The position numbers were made by a program, and so were the translations under genes. From NCBI RefSeq assembly GCF_026672275.1, contig NZ_JANQCD010000014.1, positions 1 through 64,000 of the forward strand: a DNA stretch of 64,000 nt, read 5' to 3'. Each line of letters begins with the position of its first letter. Position 1 is the stretch's first letter. The stretch comes from Marinifilum sp. D737. Lineage in GTDB: Bacteria; Bacteroidota; Bacteroidia; Bacteroidales; Marinifilaceae. Positions 15,941 through 26,080 of this stretch are shown here, in pieces. The notes under the pieces were generated by a model that ran no database searches, was not told the DNA's origin, and saw only the letters and a list, made by a program, of their open reading frames with translations.

Positions 15941-17095
15941 ATGTTCAACAGTACAAGAATAGATCAATTCAAAAATATTCCCACTCCATTTTATTATTAC
16001 AATATGGAGTTATTAGAAGACACCTTGAATCTTATCAAAACGGAAGCTTCAAGGTATGGATATCATATTCATTATGCGGTTAAGGCAAATGCCAATCCTA
16101 AAATCATGAAGCTAATTCAAACCTACGGATTTGGTGCTGATTGTGTGAGTGGAAATGAAATTACAAGATCGCTGGAAACCGGATATACAGCTGACAAGAT
16201 TGTTTATGCGGGTGTAGGAAAATCAGATCGGGAAATTCTAACGGCTCTTGAAGCCGGCATATTCTGTTTCAATTGTGAATCGATTCCGGAAATCGAATTA
16301 ATCAATGAATTGGCAGAGCAAACAAATAAAACTGCAAGGATTGCCATACGAATCAATCCTAATGTTAACGCCAATACACATCATTACATTACCACAGGAA
16401 TTGAGGAAAATAAGTTTGGAATTAACCGTTGGGAATTCGAATCGGTTCTGGAAACACTTGAACAATCAAAAAATATTGAATTGATTGGTTTGCATTTTCA
16501 TATCGGATCTCAGATTACTGATTTAAGTGTTTTTAAAGGTCTTTGTCTTAGAATTAATGAGATTCAAGAATGGTTTAAAGAACGTCAGATATTGGTTAAT
16601 CATATTAATGTTGGAGGCGGTTTTGGTGTAGATTACAAAGATCCTGATGAAAATCCAATTCCTGATTTTGTTACTTTTTTCGGAATCTTTAATGAGTTTT
16701 TAAACCTTACTCCCAACCAGGAATTGCATTTCGAATTGGGCAGATCAGTAGTTGCGCAATGTGGTAGTTTAATTTCCAAAGTTTTGTATGTGAAAAACGG
16801 TGTAAATACAAAATTTGCCATACTCGATGCGGGAATGACTGAGCTATTACGCCCGGCACTGTATCAGGCATATCATAAAATTGAAAACATCAGTTCCAAT
16901 GGCGAAGAAGATATTTATGATGTAGTTGGTCCTATCTGCGAATCATCCGATTGTTTTGGTAAGGCAGTTAGTTTACCCTCTACAAAACGAAACGATTTTA
17001 TTGCGCTCCGTACAGCAGGAGCTTATGGCGAAGCAATGGCTTCAAGATACAATCTTAGAGATATAGCAGATTCTGTTTTCTCTAACGAATTGTAG
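15941..17095 (+). CDS. lysA: diaminopimelate decarboxylase
   Basis: A 384-residue cytoplasmic PLP enzyme converting meso-diaminopimelate to lysine, the last lysine step. Fold type III features: PLP-binding K48 in HYAVKANANP, HFHIGSQI, the phosphate-binding GGGFGVDY, and the C-terminal CESSDCF motif with the active-site Cys contributed across the dimer. Slightly shorter than the usual 410-430 residues. Co-transcribed with lysC. Related carboxynorspermidine decarboxylases are less likely given the lysC partner. Confidence 0.93.
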   Translation: MFNSTRIDQFKNIPTPFYYYNMELLEDTLNLIKTEASRYGYHIHYAVKANANPKIMKLIQTYGFGADCVSGNEITRSLETGYTADKIVYAGVGKSDREILTALEAGIFCFNCESIPEIELINELAEQTNKTARIAIRINPNVNANTHHYITTGIEENKFGINRWEFESVLETLEQSKNIELIGLHFHIGSQITDLSVFKGLCLRINEIQEWFKERQILVNHINVGGGFGVDYKDPDENPIPDFVTFFGIFNEFLNLTPNQELHFELGRSVVAQCGSLISKVLYVKNGVNTKFAILDAGMTELLRPALYQAYHKIENISSNGEEDIYDVVGPICESSDCFGKAVSLPSTKRNDFIALRTAGAYGEAMASRYNLRDIADSVFSNEL

Positions 17096-17118
17096 TGTAA
17101 ATTATTAGTTTGGATACA

Positions 17119-17150
17119 AAGGCAATATTCTTCGGGGTATTGCCTTCTTT
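17119..17150. terminator. terminator after lysA
   Basis: Nine-bp stem AAGGCAATA/TATTGCCTT with a 10-nt loop and a T-rich tail, between convergent lysA and the outer-membrane protein gene, whose stop codon it overlaps. Confidence 0.82.
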
Positions 17151-18252
17151 ATTTAAACCCAACTTTTCTTAGCAATGATTTTGATGGAACAACAAACAAG
17201 GTAAGATTGTAAAACATCCCTCCCTTGGCATAGGAATCAATGATATTGTTTTCACTGGTTAATTTACCCCCTGATAAACTAAGAGCGTGTTTTTTATTGG
17301 TTACATCAAAGTTAATATTGCTTCTATATCCACTTTCCAGTGATAGCCAAAGCCAATCCGTTATTCCCTTTTCAATCTCAAGTGAAAAATTAACATCCGA
17401 TCTACGAAATTCCAAGGTTTTAAAATCACTTAATGCAGGATTCTCTGGATTAGATAAACCTTCACCTTGCATCTGCTCATCGAAATGAATACTGTAACTT
17501 CCTCCTTTTAGGTAGGCTTTTGCATTGATAAAACAAAGTTCCGATGCTTGATAATGCAACTTCACTCTTGCAGGAAGAAAAGCCTTTATTCCCCACCGAT
17601 CGGCAAAAGTGTGATTGTAAACAAAGGTAGGAAAAACCAAGGGGTCTCCAAAAGTATACGAGAATGCCACTCCAAGTCCCCAGGATTTATATTTATTTAC
17701 TTTCCAGCCAATAACCGGAGAAATTTCCATTTTTAAAAAAGTGTATTTACTTACATCTTCAATATGATCTTTCCAGTAATCTCCCTTCAATTTCGCATTA
17801 AAACGAAGCATAAAAAACCGATTCCTTTTCCATTGGGTCATCAAATAAAAACTTCCACCCAAACTCTTCATGTTTTTATCATGTAACTGTCTGTAAAAAG
17901 GATAGCTTATATTTTTGCTATCTTGAAAATGAATTTCTTCATCGCTATACTCAATACTTCCAGCTATTTTCAGATTCTTTTTTATTGAAATAGGAAAACG
18001 CAATTTGGTTTTAAATATTCGATTGTAACTAATTTTTGCCTTACCATCACCATAAATTTCTGATTTAGAACCCACTCCAAAACCTGTAATTCCAGTATAA
18101 GATGCCTCATAGCCCCGAACAGGACCACTTCCTACAACACTAGGATTCCAATCATATTTAGTTGAGTCCGAATACAACTGCGCAGAAACACAATTTCCAA
18201 TAATCAAAAATGATAGAAATATGATTAGTTTCCTCAAACTCATAGGATTCAT
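17149..18252 (-). CDS. outer-membrane beta-barrel protein, possibly DUF6268 family
   Basis: A 367-residue exported protein: signal peptide to about residue 25 (NCVSAQ), then alternating aromatic/polar strands typical of a 10-14-strand beta barrel, e.g. KLRFPISIKKNLKIAGSI, and a C-terminus ending in VGFK. There are two possible starts (M1, M4). It resembles DUF6268 barrels of Bacteroidota in layout, but this was judged by eye. It is 79 bp downstream of the patatin-barrel gene on the same strand. Function unknown. Confidence 0.7.
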   Translation of the reverse strand: MNPMSLRKLIIFLSFLIIGNCVSAQLYSDSTKYDWNPSVVGSGPVRGYEASYTGITGFGVGSKSEIYGDGKAKISYNRIFKTKLRFPISIKKNLKIAGSIEYSDEEIHFQDSKNISYPFYRQLHDKNMKSLGGSFYLMTQWKRNRFFMLRFNAKLKGDYWKDHIEDVSKYTFLKMEISPVIGWKVNKYKSWGLGVAFSYTFGDPLVFPTFVYNHTFADRWGIKAFLPARVKLHYQASELCFINAKAYLKGGSYSIHFDEQMQGEGLSNPENPALSDFKTLEFRRSDVNFSLEIEKGITDWLWLSLESGYRSNINFDVTNKKHALSLSGGKLTSENNIIDSYAKGGMFYNLTLFVVPSKSLLRKVGFK

Positions 18253-18331
18253 TTTTATTTAGTGTATGAACAAAAAATGATCGACACTTTGAATCGAAAC
18301 GCAACAATAATTAATTAGAAATCTTCCTGGA

Positions 18332-20536
18332 TTAAAACCAATAGCCAAGACTTACATAATTCAACACCTTATCCTTTTTGTTGGAATACATCAATGAAAA
18401 TTCCATTGGACCAATTAAACTATTGTAAGAATAAGTTAAAGCAACTCCTCTAATCCATTCTCCTTTCTCAAACGATCGATTAATATCGTCACTTAACCTT
18501 CCAAAGTTTGCCTTAAATATTAAATAATTATTTCGAAACAATTCATACTGGAAATCAGTTCTAAAAATAAATGAATTGTTTGAATTCATCTCCATTCTTT
18601 CCAAACCCACAAATGGCATTTGAATGTCAAAATAATCCGTCTGATCGATTCCCCCCGTATAGGTTTTAAAGAAACCAGGAATACTTTTCCCCCATACAAC
18701 CCTGCCATAAGCTTTTGGATAAATCGTAAATAAAGGACTTATGCTAATGGCTTTTTGGAATTTTAAATAGGCAATGGAAGCCGGTCTTTCCATTCCATCA
18801 AGTCTGGCTCCATTATTTGTCACCAGTTTATATTCTCCATACAAACTAATTCCTTTTTTTGGATAATAAGCCTTTTCGTGTGAGTCAATCCTTAAAAAGG
18901 CATAATACGAGAAAAAGTAATCATCAGTACCCTCCAGTTCAACATCGGGTAAGCTATAATTTGATTTTAGGTTGTAATATTCTGCTTTAGCTCCAAGTCC
19001 CACCGAGTACGATTCCCTTAAAATGGAATGAGTATTCACATCTAACTTGTAGTAATCTAAATCATAGTTTCCAACTTTTTTGCCATCCTCAAAACCATCA
19101 ACCTGCCAATCGTTATACTCGGCTTGTATTGTAATACCTGGTTTTAAGCCATTGTCGATTGCATAAGTTGTAACAAATCTTGGACTTTCTGCCAATTTTA
19201 AATCAAAAGACAAATGTGAACCGCTTCTTAGTTTATTTCTAAAAGTAGTATTTAAAAGGACTCCCGCTTTGTTATCAGAATCATATCTTAACCCTACATT
19301 AAACCTCTTGGTAGTTCTCTCTTTTACCCTAACCTGAAGCGATTTGGTTTTATTTCCAAGCAATTTAAAATCTACATTATCGAAGTATCTACTTCCAAAA
19401 CTTCGGTTTATTCCTTTCTGTAGCTGGTTTAATGAAACTTCTCCCGGGGTATCCAAATTCAATTTACCAGAAAGCAAAGATTTGCTTACCTCGTTTAAAC
19501 CTTCAAACTCTATATTTTTAACGTAATAGGTTGTGCTATCAACAGGAGGTTTGTATTTTTTTATTTTCTTCTTTTTGAGTTGATATTTCTCTTTTAATTC
19601 TTTCAGCTCAGAAATATACTTTCTTCCAATTTCTTCCCCTTTGCGAATTAAAGAATCAGCATCATTAAAACTCCCTACAGAGTATTTATTTAAATCAGGC
19701 TTGATGTACACATCCACAAAATCAATATTCTTCTTGAATTCGTTCAAAGCCATTAAAGAAACAGTTTGATTGATAATGTCAAGAAAGGAATTTAATTCCT
19801 CCTTTGATTTCGGTCCCGATTGCACATCAACGCCAATTACAATATCTGCTCCCATATCGATAACTTCCTTTACAGGAAAGTTATTTACCATTCCTCCATC
19901 AACCAGTAATCGTCCATCAATTTCAATCGGTGAAAATACTGTTGGTATAGCCATACTGGCTCTCATGGCTTCAGGAAGATAACCTTTATCAAGAATTACA
20001 GCTTCGCCAGTTTCAATATCAGTAGCTACACACACAAATGGTATGGGCAGATTTTTAAAATTACTTACATCATGGTAATCTATAGATAATCTTTCGAACA
20101 AATTGATCACATTTTGCCCATTAACAATTCCACTTGGCAATTGAATTCCTTTGGGTTTTATAGGAAAAGATAACACATGACGCTCATAATTTTGCTTCTC
20201 ATGAAATGGAACATATTTTCTGGATATTTCATCGGCCAACAGTTTATCCCAATTTTGGCTAAGAATCATCTCTTCAATCTGATTGGCCGAGTATCCTATC
20301 GAATAGAAACCGCCAATAATACTTCCCATACTTGTTCCAGCAATATAATCAATGGGAATTTCTAATTCATCGATAATTTTAAGCACTCCAACATGAGCAA
20401 ATCCTTTGGCACCTCCACCACTTAGAACCAAACCTATTTTTGGTCTTTTTTGATTTTTAAGAGTATCAGATTTTAGTTTAGCTGATGATATAAAACTCAG
20501 AGAAATAAGAAGAATTAGTAGTAATGAATGTTTCAT
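18332..20536 (-). CDS. type Vd autotransporter: patatin phospholipase with POTRA and Omp85 barrel
   Basis: A 734-residue protein. Signal peptide 1-19; patatin domain about 30-300 with oxyanion loop SGGGAKG, nucleophile S69 in GTSMG and catalytic Asp in DGGMVNNFPV; one POTRA-like domain (about 335-410, VKNIEFEGLNEVSKSLL); and a 16-strand Omp85/BamA-like barrel to the end (SLGYWF). The order matches PlpD/FplA type Vd passengers. It presumably exposes or tethers a phospholipase A at the outer membrane. It lies 18 bp downstream of a GAF-domain gene and is probably co-transcribed. Confidence 0.92.
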   Translation of the reverse strand: MKHSLLLILLISLSFISSAKLKSDTLKNQKRPKIGLVLSGGGAKGFAHVGVLKIIDELEIPIDYIAGTSMGSIIGGFYSIGYSANQIEEMILSQNWDKLLADEISRKYVPFHEKQNYERHVLSFPIKPKGIQLPSGIVNGQNVINLFERLSIDYHDVSNFKNLPIPFVCVATDIETGEAVILDKGYLPEAMRASMAIPTVFSPIEIDGRLLVDGGMVNNFPVKEVIDMGADIVIGVDVQSGPKSKEELNSFLDIINQTVSLMALNEFKKNIDFVDVYIKPDLNKYSVGSFNDADSLIRKGEEIGRKYISELKELKEKYQLKKKKIKKYKPPVDSTTYYVKNIEFEGLNEVSKSLLSGKLNLDTPGEVSLNQLQKGINRSFGSRYFDNVDFKLLGNKTKSLQVRVKERTTKRFNVGLRYDSDNKAGVLLNTTFRNKLRSGSHLSFDLKLAESPRFVTTYAIDNGLKPGITIQAEYNDWQVDGFEDGKKVGNYDLDYYKLDVNTHSILRESYSVGLGAKAEYYNLKSNYSLPDVELEGTDDYFFSYYAFLRIDSHEKAYYPKKGISLYGEYKLVTNNGARLDGMERPASIAYLKFQKAISISPLFTIYPKAYGRVVWGKSIPGFFKTYTGGIDQTDYFDIQMPFVGLERMEMNSNNSFIFRTDFQYELFRNNYLIFKANFGRLSDDINRSFEKGEWIRGVALTYSYNSLIGPMEFSLMYSNKKDKVLNYVSLGYWF

Positions 20537-20554
20537 TCTGATATTTTTGTCAAT

Positions 20555-22921
20555 TTAATTTTCAATTTTTAAATCTTCTGCAAGCTTCAATACATCCTTC
20601 TCTTTCCCATCTTTCACTTTAACTCGAATCGCTCTTAAACCATATACCCCTTGTAAATCTTCCAGGGTATGATACTCAATTTGGTCTTCAAAATAGCCTG
20701 CAGATATTAAATACTCCAAATACCTCTGGTATTCAGCCATTTCTTTTTCCTGACTAAAGATTATAGCCAACATTCCAGGTTGAGTTAATCGCTCATTGCT
20801 TCCTTTAATTTTGGCCTTATCAATTCTCTTCTTTACGATTTCATAACGAATATTGTAGGCTCCATCTACATCAAACTTTTTCTCATCCTGACGGAATCGA
20901 ATTGCCAAAGGTTGACTATGAACCAGGATCAATCCCGTAGTATCCATTGGTATTGGCAGAGACTTCTTTAAATTTTCAGCTTTTCTGGCCAGTTCAGCAC
21001 TTACGATAAGTTGCCACAACCTCAAGTTTTTAAGATAAATTCTATCAAAATTTAAATTATTAGCTATGCTTTCACCAATATAAATATTGTGCTCAACCCC
21101 ATCGGTTCTATATTTTTCAAAATAGTGAGGAAACATTGTTTGAGCTTTTTCCTCTTCCTTTTCAAGGTAAGTTGTAACACAATCGTTAATAATACCCAAA
21201 CTATCCTCGAAATCCTTTCTTCTTTTATATACAATGTTTAAATCAGGATCTATATTGTTCTTATAATTTTGGATAGCTATTTTCACCATTTGCCCATTTT
21301 CCTCGAAATGCGGAAAAAGAGGTTCTATATCGTGTCGAATAAAATTAAGCACATTCATTTCATCTCCTGAAGATAGTCCTTTCTTAATTCCATCCTTGAA
21401 ATAATCAATTTTATAAATTAACTGATCATAAATTGGCATTGCCTTAACTTCGTTAACACTTAACACTACATTACGAACCAAATCCAACTGCTCTAATAAA
21501 TCATCCTGAATGGTTTGATTTCTGATAACCGATGAATGTCGTACATCAATTGCGCCATACAAAGGGTAAACATTTGGGAATACAATTTCCTCCATCTGAG
21601 ATGGTTCACCACTTTCTTTTTTCAACAATAAATTAGATGCTGCCCTAGCAAAACGCCACTCAACACTTGGGTGAATAGCTGTACATTCTTCTTTAATTAT
21701 AGCCTCTATTTTATTTTGAAGTTCTTCACTTGTTCTTTGAATAGCGATAGAAAAGACAGGAATAATATCTTTAATAACACGCAGGTTTGAAAATGTAATA
21801 TCATAGGCTTTATTCGATCCTAATTCCATTACCCCCACCAATTCATCTTCATTATAAAGTGGTACAACAGCTATATTTCTAATCCCTTCATCAAGCAAGG
21901 CCTTCTCTACTTGATTTGGATTTTCTCTTTTTGAAAGATCATTAATTAAAACTGGCATACCTTGTATTCCAACTTCTTCATAAATGGTTCCCCTATAATC
22001 TTCGCAACTAAAATGGTCTGCACTTAAAAATCCATGCCAAAAGTCTGATGGATTTTCAACATTCCCCTCGTTCATTCCAAATGCAATTATCCCTAATTTT
22101 AGGTTGGGCAATTCAAGAAGAGATCTGATATTTTGTTCTAATTGATTAAAATTATTCCTTTTGATGATTGAAGATTTTTCCAACAATTGAGATTTAAGTG
22201 AGGAAATCACCTCTATTTGACTCACATCAACATATCTAAATGACAAAAATCCAGAAAATTTGAACTTATCAATCGGTAAAGTTTCCAGCCAAAAATCCAT
22301 ATTTAAAGGATTATTTACCATCTTATGCAACTGATCTTCACTTAGCTCAGGCAAATTACCAGTATAGGTTATATCAATGCATGACTTCTCAACTTCAAGT
22401 TTATAATACTTTACCAATTCGTTAAGCTTATCTGTCACTTTATACATAAAAAGATATCCAATGCCTAACTCAAAATTATAATATCTCTTCAGAATCATTG
22501 AATAAGCATAAAACAGCATACTAAATGTCTTAAAACACTTATCCTGCTCTTTTTGCTCAACCATTTCAACCACTAAATTTTCATTTCCGTATAATTCCAG
22601 GTATTTGGGGGTAAAATAAAAGTTCTGGTCATCAAAAGGTGTAGCAGCCACTCCAATTTCTTTACGATACTGAACAGGAGTAAAGAAATACCCCATCAAA
22701 ATGTGGATTTCATCTTTAAATCTGTCTACATCATTTACATCAAAATCTGCACTTGCTAACTCAGGCTTCTCCTCTACTAGTTTTAGAATAGACTCACCTT
22801 GGATATCAAGGCTACCATTTATTTTTTTTTGTTCCTTTAACTTATTAATTAATGGAACAAAACTAAGTGATTTCTTAAATGGAACTTCTTCAATGCTAAG
22901 CTTTAACCGATCCAGCTTCAT
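20555..22921 (-). CDS. large GAF-domain protein of unknown function
   Basis: A 788-residue cytoplasmic protein without signal peptide, membrane segment or kinase/cyclase module. A GAF-like domain covers about 255-400 (GMPVLINDLSKR, VVPLYNEDELVGVMELGS). The rest is largely helical, with a long uncharacterised C-terminal region that ends with short alpha/beta motifs (ILVHSQPLAIRFR; GVYGLRAIRVKV). Similar GAF proteins occur in Bacteroidota, but no function is known to me. First in a probable operon with the patatin autotransporter. Confidence 0.8.
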   Translation of the reverse strand: MKLDRLKLSIEEVPFKKSLSFVPLINKLKEQKKINGSLDIQGESILKLVEEKPELASADFDVNDVDRFKDEIHILMGYFFTPVQYRKEIGVAATPFDDQNFYFTPKYLELYGNENLVVEMVEQKEQDKCFKTFSMLFYAYSMILKRYYNFELGIGYLFMYKVTDKLNELVKYYKLEVEKSCIDITYTGNLPELSEDQLHKMVNNPLNMDFWLETLPIDKFKFSGFLSFRYVDVSQIEVISSLKSQLLEKSSIIKRNNFNQLEQNIRSLLELPNLKLGIIAFGMNEGNVENPSDFWHGFLSADHFSCEDYRGTIYEEVGIQGMPVLINDLSKRENPNQVEKALLDEGIRNIAVVPLYNEDELVGVMELGSNKAYDITFSNLRVIKDIIPVFSIAIQRTSEELQNKIEAIIKEECTAIHPSVEWRFARAASNLLLKKESGEPSQMEEIVFPNVYPLYGAIDVRHSSVIRNQTIQDDLLEQLDLVRNVVLSVNEVKAMPIYDQLIYKIDYFKDGIKKGLSSGDEMNVLNFIRHDIEPLFPHFEENGQMVKIAIQNYKNNIDPDLNIVYKRRKDFEDSLGIINDCVTTYLEKEEEKAQTMFPHYFEKYRTDGVEHNIYIGESIANNLNFDRIYLKNLRLWQLIVSAELARKAENLKKSLPIPMDTTGLILVHSQPLAIRFRQDEKKFDVDGAYNIRYEIVKKRIDKAKIKGSNERLTQPGMLAIIFSQEKEMAEYQRYLEYLISAGYFEDQIEYHTLEDLQGVYGLRAIRVKVKDGKEKDVLKLAEDLKIEN

Positions 22922-23043
22922 AATATTTAAATTTTTCCCCGATTTTCAAACTACTAATGTAGTTCTTTTTAAACATCTGCAAAAGATAATAAGGTCATTC
23001 TGCCAACAATTAAGCCATTTTTAACATCTTCCATTCTAAGATA

Positions 23044-23082
23044 CAAAAATGCGGATAGAATCTCTTTCGAATCCATCCGCAT
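23044..23082 (-). terminator. terminator of the H-NOX/kinase operon
   Basis: Stem ATGCGGAT/ATCCGCAT (23049-23056, 23075-23082), extended by partial pairing inside the loop, with a T run on the minus strand, 26 bp past the kinase stop. Confidence 0.82.
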
Positions 23083-23107
23083 CAGACAAAATCTATTATT
23101 TTATTTC

Positions 23108-26080
23108 TTATTCCAAATATACTTTCAGCTTAGCAATAACAGTTTCAAATTCCCCGATATGCTTTTCAATTAATTCTATATCGAATGATTGAATTGCCAA
23201 ATCAAGTTCTTTACAATAATTATCGAGTATAACACACGATTTTTTAAAGGCAAAATCTGATAATTTTTTACTAAAATCTTCAATTTCATAAATTATCAAA
23301 TCGTTTTTGATCTTCTTCCAATCATCAAGAAATCCATTCTCTAATCCATCAATTATTTCAGGCAAGATGGCAATGCATTCTCCTGATAGTTTTACCTCAT
23401 CTTCAATCACCTGATTATCTTCAACATTAAGATACTTAATTTTTAAAAATTTCTTCAATACCGCAAAAACATCTTTTCTGAATACAGGTTTTTGCAAATA
23501 TTCATCAAAGAGTTTGTAAATACGTTCTAACTCATCATTCATGATTGAAGCCGTAAATGCTACCACAGGGATATGATTCCAGTCTGGATTATTACGTATT
23601 ACTTCAGTAGCATCATAACCATTCATACCTGGCATCCTGATATCCATAAAAACAATATCAGGTTGTTCCATTTCCATGATCTCAATAGCTTGTTCACCAC
23701 TTTCTGCCTCCAAAAATGTCACATTATCAAATTCAATGATTCTCTTCATAACCAAAACATTGAATTTCAAATCATCCACAATCAATATCTTACATGGTTC
23801 AAGAACAAAATCGTTAAGCTCTTTTGCTTTTTGATCTTCATCCGCAGAAACCTCAGCAATTTTTACATCCTTAAATTTAATGGTAAATTTTGATCCTCTT
23901 CCTACCTCACTTTTTAAGCTAATTTTTCCATTTAATTTCTTTAAAAGACCACCTACTATTGTTAAGCCTAAACCCGTCCCCTCATAATACCTGTTACTTT
24001 GACCACTTTGTTGAGTAAAAGCTTTAAATACATTCTCTTGTTGATCTTCTTTTATCCCAATTCCTGTATCTTCTACATTTAAAATTAGATTAATTGAATT
24101 TGGGTCTGATGTCTTTACAGCAGAAGCAGAAACATGTATGTATCCTTTTGAAGTAAATTTGATGGCATTGCCTACCAAGTTAAATAGGATCTGATAAAAT
24201 CTCACCTCATCCATGTAAATGTAATGTGGAACGGAATGATCTACACTTATATTGAATGCCAAATTGTTTGCTTCCAACTTTTGCTTAAACACCTGCTTTA
24301 TTTGGTTTATTACAAGCTTGCACTGCATAGGTTCCAACTCAATATTCATCTTTCCCGATTCGATTTTCGATAAATCAAGAATATCATTGATAAGAGCCAA
24401 AAGATTTCTACCACTCGTCATTATGGTATGCAGATAATTCTTATGTTGTTGATTCTCTACATTGGTATGTAGCCATTCACTAAATCCCAAAATGGCATTC
24501 ATTGGGGTACGAATTTCATGAGATACATTGGCAAGGAATTCCGATTTTGCCTTTGAAGCCTGCTCTGCCTTATTTTTAGCAATATTCAATTGCTTTTCCT
24601 TTGCTTTTAGCTCAGTCACATTTCTTACAATAACAAGAACTTCAGATGATTTAAGCTTCACAAATCGAGCTTCAAAATACTGCATTTCATGATGATGGAA
24701 GCTACTAAAATTAAATTCAAAATCGCCTTTTACGATACACTCTTCTATGGAAGAAATAAACGAGTTACTCAAATCATCCGATAAGACATCAACTATTGAA
24801 TTTACATCAGATCTATCCAATTTGGCAAAAATACTATCCTCACATCTGGACTTAAAAGATATTACCTGTCCTTCTCTATTCAGCCTTAAAATTTCATCTG
24901 GAATCGAATCAATAATTCCTCGGTTTTCCCTTTCGCTTAACACCAAATCGGTTTGGATTCTATTTCGAAGAAAAGCGGTTGATATGGTACTACTCACCGT
25001 TCTCAACAATTCCAATTCTGATTTTGACCATTTATGATTAGAATCACACTCGTCAAAACCGATAAAGCCAAATATATTTCCAGCTTCTATCAATGGCAAA
25101 ACAATTATTGACTTTATTGCTTGTGGCTCCAAAATAGCGCGAATATCCTCTGGTAATTCTTCAATTTTTTCTGAAAATACGATCCCTTCTTCATTTAATA
25201 TTCTTTTCCAAGAAGGAATCATTTCATATGGAATATTCTGAAGATCCTTAATTTGAGGTACTATACCATCATTACACCATTCGTAAGTATTGCTGGTAAA
25301 TAATCCATCAGTACTGTCTTCAAACAGATACACTCGACTCACACCTGTATGCTGACCAATTATCCTGACAGCTTCCTTCGTATTCGATTCAAAATCGGCA
25401 AAAGAATTATAATTTACTGATATTTCTGTCAGAATTTCCTGTTGTCTCAGATTTCTGGCAATTTCCAACTCATTATTTCGACGTTCAGTTATGTTATGTG
25501 CGACTACAATTATTTCATTAAAATGACAATTGTTTCTTGAAACAACTTCTTCGGTTAAACCTGCAAGAAAGCATCTCTTTAAATCACATTCCTGACACTT
25601 ATCTTCGGTAAACTGCACATTTACTCTAACCCAAAGAACATTATTTTTCCTTGTTCTAATTGGCAAATCATAGTAACTAATACACTTATTTTGAAAAAAT
25701 TGCCTGGCAAAATATTTAAATACTTTAGATCTATATTCACTTGGAATAAAACTTAAAACATTCTGTCCAATAAGTTCTTCTTTTGATTGCCCCATTATGG
25801 TACTGGCAATCTGATTTACAAAAACTACCTCTCCTCTTAAATTGACCTTACAAATGATATCAGTTATACTTTCAACTAAAGTGTAGTACTCTTGCTCTGT
25901 TTCTTGCAATTTCCGAGTCCTCTCCTCAACTAAATGCTCCAGCTTATTATTGAGTTTCTTTAATTGTTGATTTGATTTATAGAGCTCGAGAGACTTCTCT
26001 TCCAACAATTTCTCTGCTTGTTTTCTGGCTTGTTTCTCCCGTTCAATTTTCCTTATCAAAAGATCAGTTTCCTTGCTCAT
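23108..26080 (-). CDS. hybrid histidine kinase paired with H-NOX (PAS-GAF-PAS-HisKA-HATPase-REC)
   Basis: A 990-residue cytoplasmic hybrid kinase. Order: coiled coil (1-65), PAS (about 68-200), GAF (about 212-370), PAS (about 380-485), HisKA with H521 in NVSHEIRTPMNA, HATPase_c (DTGIGI, GTGLGL), receiver with D813 in FMDIRMPGMNG, and a helical C-terminal module seen in Bacteroidota hybrids. There is no transmembrane segment. The first PAS has a cysteine cluster (KCQECDLKRC, then C) that could bind metal. The ATG overlaps the H-NOX stop by 4 bp, so the two are translationally coupled and the kinase is the likely effector of NO sensing. Confidence 0.93.
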   Translation of the reverse strand: MSKETDLLIRKIEREKQARKQAEKLLEEKSLELYKSNQQLKKLNNKLEHLVEERTRKLQETEQEYYTLVESITDIICKVNLRGEVVFVNQIASTIMGQSKEELIGQNVLSFIPSEYRSKVFKYFARQFFQNKCISYYDLPIRTRKNNVLWVRVNVQFTEDKCQECDLKRCFLAGLTEEVVSRNNCHFNEIIVVAHNITERRNNELEIARNLRQQEILTEISVNYNSFADFESNTKEAVRIIGQHTGVSRVYLFEDSTDGLFTSNTYEWCNDGIVPQIKDLQNIPYEMIPSWKRILNEEGIVFSEKIEELPEDIRAILEPQAIKSIIVLPLIEAGNIFGFIGFDECDSNHKWSKSELELLRTVSSTISTAFLRNRIQTDLVLSERENRGIIDSIPDEILRLNREGQVISFKSRCEDSIFAKLDRSDVNSIVDVLSDDLSNSFISSIEECIVKGDFEFNFSSFHHHEMQYFEARFVKLKSSEVLVIVRNVTELKAKEKQLNIAKNKAEQASKAKSEFLANVSHEIRTPMNAILGFSEWLHTNVENQQHKNYLHTIMTSGRNLLALINDILDLSKIESGKMNIELEPMQCKLVINQIKQVFKQKLEANNLAFNISVDHSVPHYIYMDEVRFYQILFNLVGNAIKFTSKGYIHVSASAVKTSDPNSINLILNVEDTGIGIKEDQQENVFKAFTQQSGQSNRYYEGTGLGLTIVGGLLKKLNGKISLKSEVGRGSKFTIKFKDVKIAEVSADEDQKAKELNDFVLEPCKILIVDDLKFNVLVMKRIIEFDNVTFLEAESGEQAIEIMEMEQPDIVFMDIRMPGMNGYDATEVIRNNPDWNHIPVVAFTASIMNDELERIYKLFDEYLQKPVFRKDVFAVLKKFLKIKYLNVEDNQVIEDEVKLSGECIAILPEIIDGLENGFLDDWKKIKNDLIIYEIEDFSKKLSDFAFKKSCVILDNYCKELDLAIQSFDIELIEKHIGEFETVIAKLKVYLE

